NCBI GenBank assembly: GCA_902536925.1
Contig: CACAZL010000008.1
Location: 1-47,378 of the forward strand
DNA: 47,378 nt
Direction: 5' to 3'
Source of the DNA: an uncultured Pelagibacteraceae bacterium
GTDB taxonomy: Bacteria; Pseudomonadota; Alphaproteobacteria; Pelagibacterales; Pelagibacteraceae
This document shows, in pieces, positions 43,982 through 47,378 of the stretch (the first letter of the stretch is position 1; every line of letters begins with the position of its first letter). A program made the translations under genes and the position numbers. The notes beneath the pieces were generated by a model, which made no database searches, was not told the DNA's origin, and saw nothing but the letters and a program-made list of their open reading frames with translations.

Positions 43982-45073
43982 ATGAGTGATTTTAGAAATC
44001 AAAGTCCATGGGGAACACCTCCAGGTGGAGGTGGAAGTGGAAATGGTGGATTTAGAAAAGGTCCTACTCCCCCAAATATTGATGAAGTTATTAGTAAACT
44101 ACAATCAATAATCAATAGATTTTTGGGCGGCGGCAAAGGCGGTGCAAAGTCAATAATAATTGGTCTTATTATTCTTCTTATTGTTTGGACTTTAAGTGGT
44201 CTTTATAGAGTTTTACCTGATGAACAAGGTGTTGTTTTACGATTTGGAAAATTTATTAAAACTACTCAACCTGGATTAAATTATCATCTTCCTTTTCCAA
44301 TTGAAAATGTACTAACCCCTAAAGTCACAAAAGTTAATCGAATGGATATTGGATTTAGATCAGAAAGAGACAGTGGATTTTCCTCAGGCGGAGTTGCAGA
44401 TGTTCCAGAAGAAAGTTTGATGTTAACAGGTGATGAAAATATAGTTAACATAGATTTTTCAGTATTTTGGGTAATTAAAGATGCGGGTAATTTTTTATTT
44501 AAAATTCAAGATCCAGAAGGAACTGTAAAGGCTGCTGCTGAAACAGCAATGAGAGAAGTTATTGCACGATCTGATATTCAACCAATTCTAACCGAAGGTA
44601 GGTCTCTTATAGAGGCTGACACTCAAGAAATAATTCAAAAAATTTTAGATGAATACACAAGTGGAATTCAAATTACTCAAGTTCAAACTCAAAAAGCTGA
44701 TCCACCTGACCAAGTTATTGATGCATTCAGAGATGTCCAAGCTGCAAGAGCAGATATGGAAAGATCTAAAAACGAAGCAGAAGCATATGCCAATGATGTA
44801 ATACCAAGAGCACGAGGAGAAGCAGCGAAAATTCTACAGGCGGCAGAAGCTTATAAAAAAGAAGTTGTTGCTAAGGCAGAAGGAGAAGCAAGTAGATTTT
44901 TATCAATTTATAATGAGTATGCAAAAGCTAAAAAAGTAACTCAAGAAAGAATGTATCTTGAGACAATGGAAGAAGTATTAGCTGATATTAATAAAATAAT
45001 AATCGACAAAAATTCAGGTGAAGGTGTAGTACCATATCTGCCATTACAAGAATTAAAGACAGGAACTAATTAA
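43982..45073 (+). CDS. hflK: HflK, SPFH/band 7 membrane protein
   Basis: HflK and HflC form a large membrane cage around FtsH and modulate its proteolysis. The 363 residues have a glycine/proline-rich cytoplasmic N-terminus (SPWGTPPGGGGSGNGG near 8-23) and a single membrane helix (about 58-77). A band 7 domain follows, beginning YRVLPDEQGVVLRFGK and continuing through LTGDENIVNIDFSVFW. The long Ala/Glu-rich helix (about 255-320) contains IPRARGEAAKILQAAEAY. The Gly-rich start and longer length distinguish HflK from HflC. It begins 54 nt from divergent mrp and ends 1 nt before hflC. Confidence 0.96.
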   Translation: MSDFRNQSPWGTPPGGGGSGNGGFRKGPTPPNIDEVISKLQSIINRFLGGGKGGAKSIIIGLIILLIVWTLSGLYRVLPDEQGVVLRFGKFIKTTQPGLNYHLPFPIENVLTPKVTKVNRMDIGFRSERDSGFSSGGVADVPEESLMLTGDENIVNIDFSVFWVIKDAGNFLFKIQDPEGTVKAAAETAMREVIARSDIQPILTEGRSLIEADTQEIIQKILDEYTSGIQITQVQTQKADPPDQVIDAFRDVQAARADMERSKNEAEAYANDVIPRARGEAAKILQAAEAYKKEVVAKAEGEASRFLSIYNEYAKAKKVTQERMYLETMEEVLADINKIIIDKNSGEGVVPYLPLQELKTGTN

Positions 45074-45074
45074 A

Positions 45075-45944
45075 ATGAAAGCTGGAAAATTTTTATTACC
45101 AATAATAATACTAATCGCGGCAACAATTTACTTTTCAGTTTTTATAGTAAAAGAGGTTAATCAAGCCATAGTACTTCAATTTGGTGATCCTAAAAGAATT
45201 ATATTAAAACCAGGCATTAATTTTAAAATTCCATTCATACAAAACGTTGTATTCTTAGATAAAAGAATTTTAAATCTTGATACACCACCAGAAGAGGTCA
45301 TTGCATCAGATCAAAAAAGACTTATTGTTGATGCATTTGCTAGGTTTCAAATAGTTGATCCTCTTAAATTTTATATATCGGTTGGAAATGAGAGAGTTGC
45401 AAGATCAAGACTGGCAACAATTATAAATTCAAGAATAAGAAACGTACTTGGTCAACAAGAACTACAAACACTTTTATCAGAAGACAGAACAAAACAGATG
45501 TCTCTAATTCAAGAAGGTGTAAATAATGAAGCAGAAAATTTTGGTATTAGTATTGTTGATGTTAGAATTAAAAGAGCAGACCTTCCTCAAGCAAACAGTG
45601 ATGCAATTTTTAGAAGAATGCAAACTGAAAGAGAAAGAGAGGCAAAAGAATTTAGAGCAAAAGGTGCAGAGATGGCAGTAACAATTACCTCAACTGCTGA
45701 CAAAGAAGTAACCGTTATACTTGCAGATGCACAAAAAAAATCTGAGATAATGAAGGGTGAAGGTGATGGTTTGAAAAACAAGATTTTTGCTGACGCCTTT
45801 GGACAAGATCCGGAATTTTTTGCATTTTATAGAGCTATGCAGGCATACCAAAAAGCTTTAATCGGAGGTGAGACTTCAATGATACTTTCACCAGACAGTG
45901 AATTTTTTAAATTTTTCGGAAATATAGATCAAAAAGTAGAGTAA
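45075..45944 (+). CDS. hflC: HflC, SPFH/band 7 membrane protein
   Basis: The partner of HflK. The 289 residues have an N-terminal membrane helix (about 5-25). The band 7 segment VNQAIVLQFGDPKRIILKPGINFKIPF follows, then LNLDTPPEEVIASDQKRLIVDAFARFQI, NSRIRNVLGQQELQTLLS, and a C-terminal helix with ADAQKKSEIMKGEGDGLKN. The tail DPEFFAFYRAMQAY ends the recognised HflC region. Length and lack of the glycine-rich leader fit HflC. It follows hflK by 1 nt and precedes a DUF2065 gene by 5 nt. Confidence 0.96.
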   Translation: MKAGKFLLPIIILIAATIYFSVFIVKEVNQAIVLQFGDPKRIILKPGINFKIPFIQNVVFLDKRILNLDTPPEEVIASDQKRLIVDAFARFQIVDPLKFYISVGNERVARSRLATIINSRIRNVLGQQELQTLLSEDRTKQMSLIQEGVNNEAENFGISIVDVRIKRADLPQANSDAIFRRMQTEREREAKEFRAKGAEMAVTITSTADKEVTVILADAQKKSEIMKGEGDGLKNKIFADAFGQDPEFFAFYRAMQAYQKALIGGETSMILSPDSEFFKFFGNIDQKVE

Positions 45945-45949
45945 ATTTC

Positions 45950-46135
45950 ATGAGAGAATTGATCATCGCATTTGGTCTATTCCTTTTTATTGAAGGTATT
46001 CTTTACGCCATATTTCCATCAAAAATGAAAAATATGATAATGAAATTACAAGAAGCCACTGACAATCAACTAAGAACTGGCGGATTAATATTTGCAGTGA
46101 TTGGTTTTTTTATTATTTGGTACTTAAAAAGATGA
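45950..46135 (+). CDS. DUF2065 family small membrane protein
   Basis: A 61-residue protein with two hydrophobic segments: residues 4-19 (LIIAFGLFLFIEGILYAIFP) and 42-58 (GGLIFAVIGFFIIWYL). A short basic loop between them carries ATDNQLRTGG. This two-helix layout and the P-x-K-M-K turn fit DUF2065 (YjeT-like) proteins, which in proteobacteria are repeatedly found next to hflC. Function is unknown. Its TGA overlaps the ATG of the Do protease (ATGA), so it is part of the hflK-hflC-degP operon. Confidence 0.82.
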   Translation: MRELIIAFGLFLFIEGILYAIFPSKMKNMIMKLQEATDNQLRTGGLIFAVIGFFIIWYLKR

Positions 46136-47378
46136 GATTCATAAAGATTTTATTACTAATATTATTTTCAATTAATATTCAAAATACTACTAACGCAGCA
46201 AATATGCCTGCATCTTTTGCAGATCTAGCTGAAAAATTAATGCCGTCAGTAGTAAATATCTCGACTACAACAACAGTAACCACAAGATCTAATCCATTTC
46301 CATTTGAATTTCCCCCAGGCTCTCCTTTTGAAGATATGTTCAAAGATTATGGAACTCCTCAAAAGAGACAGACAAGTGCGCTTGGATCAGGTTTTATTAT
46401 AGATGAAAAAGGAATTGTTATTACAAATAATCACGTGATTCAGGGTGCGGAGGATGTTTTTGTTAGAGTTAATGGTGAAAAAAATATAAAGGCAAAAGTA
46501 ATTGGAGCTGATCCTGGTATGGATTTGGCAGTTCTTCAAATAGAGTCAGATCAAAAATTCACACCAGTTAAGTTTGGAGATTCTGATACCGCAAGAATAG
46601 GTGATTGGGTTATTGCAATTGGGAATCCATTTGGTTTAGGTGGAACAGTTACCGCGGGAATAATTTCTGCAAGAAATAGAAGTATTGGTCTTTCTAGATA
46701 TGAAGACTACATTCAAACTGATGCATCAATTAACCAAGGTAATTCAGGTGGTCCATTGTTTAATATGGATGGAGATGTAGTTGGAATTAATACAGCAATA
46801 TTAGGTCAATCAGGCTCAATTGGAATTGGTTTTGCAATTCCTTCTAATAGTGCTCAAAAAGTAATTAATCAATTAATTGAGTTTGGTGAAACCAAAAGAG
46901 GATGGTTAGGTGTAAGGATCCAAACAGTCACAAAAGATATTGCGGATGTTGAAAAATTAGATGAGCCAAGAGGGGCACTTGTTGCTAGTGTAGCTGAAAA
47001 TAGCCCATCAGATAAAGGTGGAATTAAAGCTGGAGATATAATTTTAGAATTTGATGGCAAAAAAATTAATGAAATGAGTGAGCTTCCGAGAATAGTTGCA
47101 GAAACTGAAGTTGGAAAAAAAGTAAAATTAAAAGTTTGGAGAAATAAAAGAGAAATAACTAAGGAAATTATACTTGGAAGATTGGAGACATCAGAAGATT
47201 TTAAATCCCAAGGTTTAGTAACTGAAAAACCTAAAGAAGATGCAATAGATGGATTGAAAATAAAAGTAAGATTACTAAGTAAAGATGACATTAAAGAAAG
47301 AAATTTACCAAAAAATACAACAGGATTAGTTATCACAGAAATCGATAAAGATAGCCCAGTTAACTATCTTCAAGTAAA
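46132..47378 (+). CDS. degP: Do/DegP-type periplasmic serine protease (cut by window end)
   Basis: A trypsin-fold protease/chaperone of the HtrA family acting on misfolded periplasmic proteins. 415 codons are visible. The signal peptide (hydrophobic 4-16, cleavage probably after NAA near 23) is followed by the protease domain with catalytic His101 in TNNHVIQ, Asp131 in GMDLAVLQ and Ser205 in QGNSGGPLF. The first PDZ domain (about 245-345) follows, with GWLGVRIQ and GIKAGDIILEFDGKKI. The start of a second PDZ follows near 375-415, where the sequence ends. The ATG overlaps the DUF2065 stop. DegP versus DegQ cannot be settled; the frame has no stop before the window edge. Confidence 0.95.
   Translation, partial: MRFIKILLLILFSINIQNTTNAANMPASFADLAEKLMPSVVNISTTTTVTTRSNPFPFEFPPGSPFEDMFKDYGTPQKRQTSALGSGFIIDEKGIVITNNHVIQGAEDVFVRVNGEKNIKAKVIGADPGMDLAVLQIESDQKFTPVKFGDSDTARIGDWVIAIGNPFGLGGTVTAGIISARNRSIGLSRYEDYIQTDASINQGNSGGPLFNMDGDVVGINTAILGQSGSIGIGFAIPSNSAQKVINQLIEFGETKRGWLGVRIQTVTKDIADVEKLDEPRGALVASVAENSPSDKGGIKAGDIILEFDGKKINEMSELPRIVAETEVGKKVKLKVWRNKREITKEIILGRLETSEDFKSQGLVTEKPKEDAIDGLKIKVRLLSKDDIKERNLPKNTTGLVITEIDKDSPVNYLQV

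Noticed and set aside
46869-47336. 155-codon open frame antisense to the Do protease
   Set aside because: The plus strand carries an intact catalytic triad and PDZ domain here, so the minus frame is a shadow.
1-47378. CRISPR array, insertion sequence, prophage or integron
   Set aside because: No regularly spaced repeats, transposase, integrase or phage structural genes were seen; the RuvC-like gene is the only phage-related item and stands alone.

Overview
The window is a very AT-rich, tightly packed bacterial chromosome segment. Most of it is the informational and central-metabolic core of an alphaproteobacterium of the SAR11 / Pelagibacterales type. Evidence for this assignment: A/T-dominated codons with lysine- and asparagine-rich proteins, gene spacing of a few bases or 1-20 nt overlaps almost throughout, alphaproteobacterial gene orders (tkt-gap-pgk-fba; DUF4164-zapA-fthC; yebC-ruvC slot-tolQRAB-pal-cpoB-tilS-ftsH-folP-glmM; xseB-ispA-dxs; hflK-hflC-DUF2065-degP), and a circularly permuted two-piece tmRNA gene. 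The lineage name is inferred from style and gene order, not from a database search.

Layout. 1-5255 (minus strand): transketolase, GAPDH, phosphoglycerate kinase, class I fructose-bisphosphate aldolase and the start of a thiE-like gene, all overlapping or abutting. 5308-8644 (plus): a coiled-coil protein, ZapA, 5-formyl-THF cyclo-ligase, a YmdB-type phosphoesterase, YebC, and a phage-type RuvC-like resolvase where ruvCAB usually sits. 8700-13794: the Tol-Pal envelope system. 13754-21254: tilS, ftsH, folP, glmM, thiD, purA. 21303-23108: a secreted Ig-like/autotransporter protein, the only clearly accessory-looking gene. 23114-27576 (minus): rpoH, rluD, an ABC-2 exporter pair and a Sua5-type tsaC, with a plus-strand tRNA-Arg(UCG) between rluD and the exporter. 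27597-33358: xseB-ispA-dxs, then aroC, pdxH and ispB in alternating orientation. 33467-39870: an S49 peptidase, glyQ, glyS and pyruvate phosphate dikinase. 39880-41711 (minus): nadC and nadA. 41770-42121: tRNA-Leu(GAG) facing the permuted ssrA. 42175-47378: thyX, mrp (minus), hflK, hflC, a DUF2065 protein and a Do-type protease cut by the window end.

How the genes work together. Triose/pentose phosphate interconversion (fba, pgk, gap, tkt) and PPDK suit a cell running much of this pathway in the gluconeogenic direction; no phosphofructokinase or pyruvate kinase is visible here. Envelope upkeep is covered by Tol-Pal-CpoB, FtsH with its partners HflK/HflC, the Do protease and RpoH. Isoprenoid supply (dxs, ispA, ispB) and cofactor synthesis (folP, thiD, nadA, nadC, pdxH, thyX) account for much of the rest.

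I found no insertion sequence, prophage, CRISPR array or integrated island. The points most worth a second look are the phage-type RuvC-like gene in the ruvCAB slot, the Ig-like autotransporter, the two-piece tmRNA, a GAPDH whose cofactor-selecting aspartate is replaced, an Mrp without its CxxC motif, an inverted repeat on the hflK promoter, and the near absence of intrinsic terminators despite frequent strand switches.
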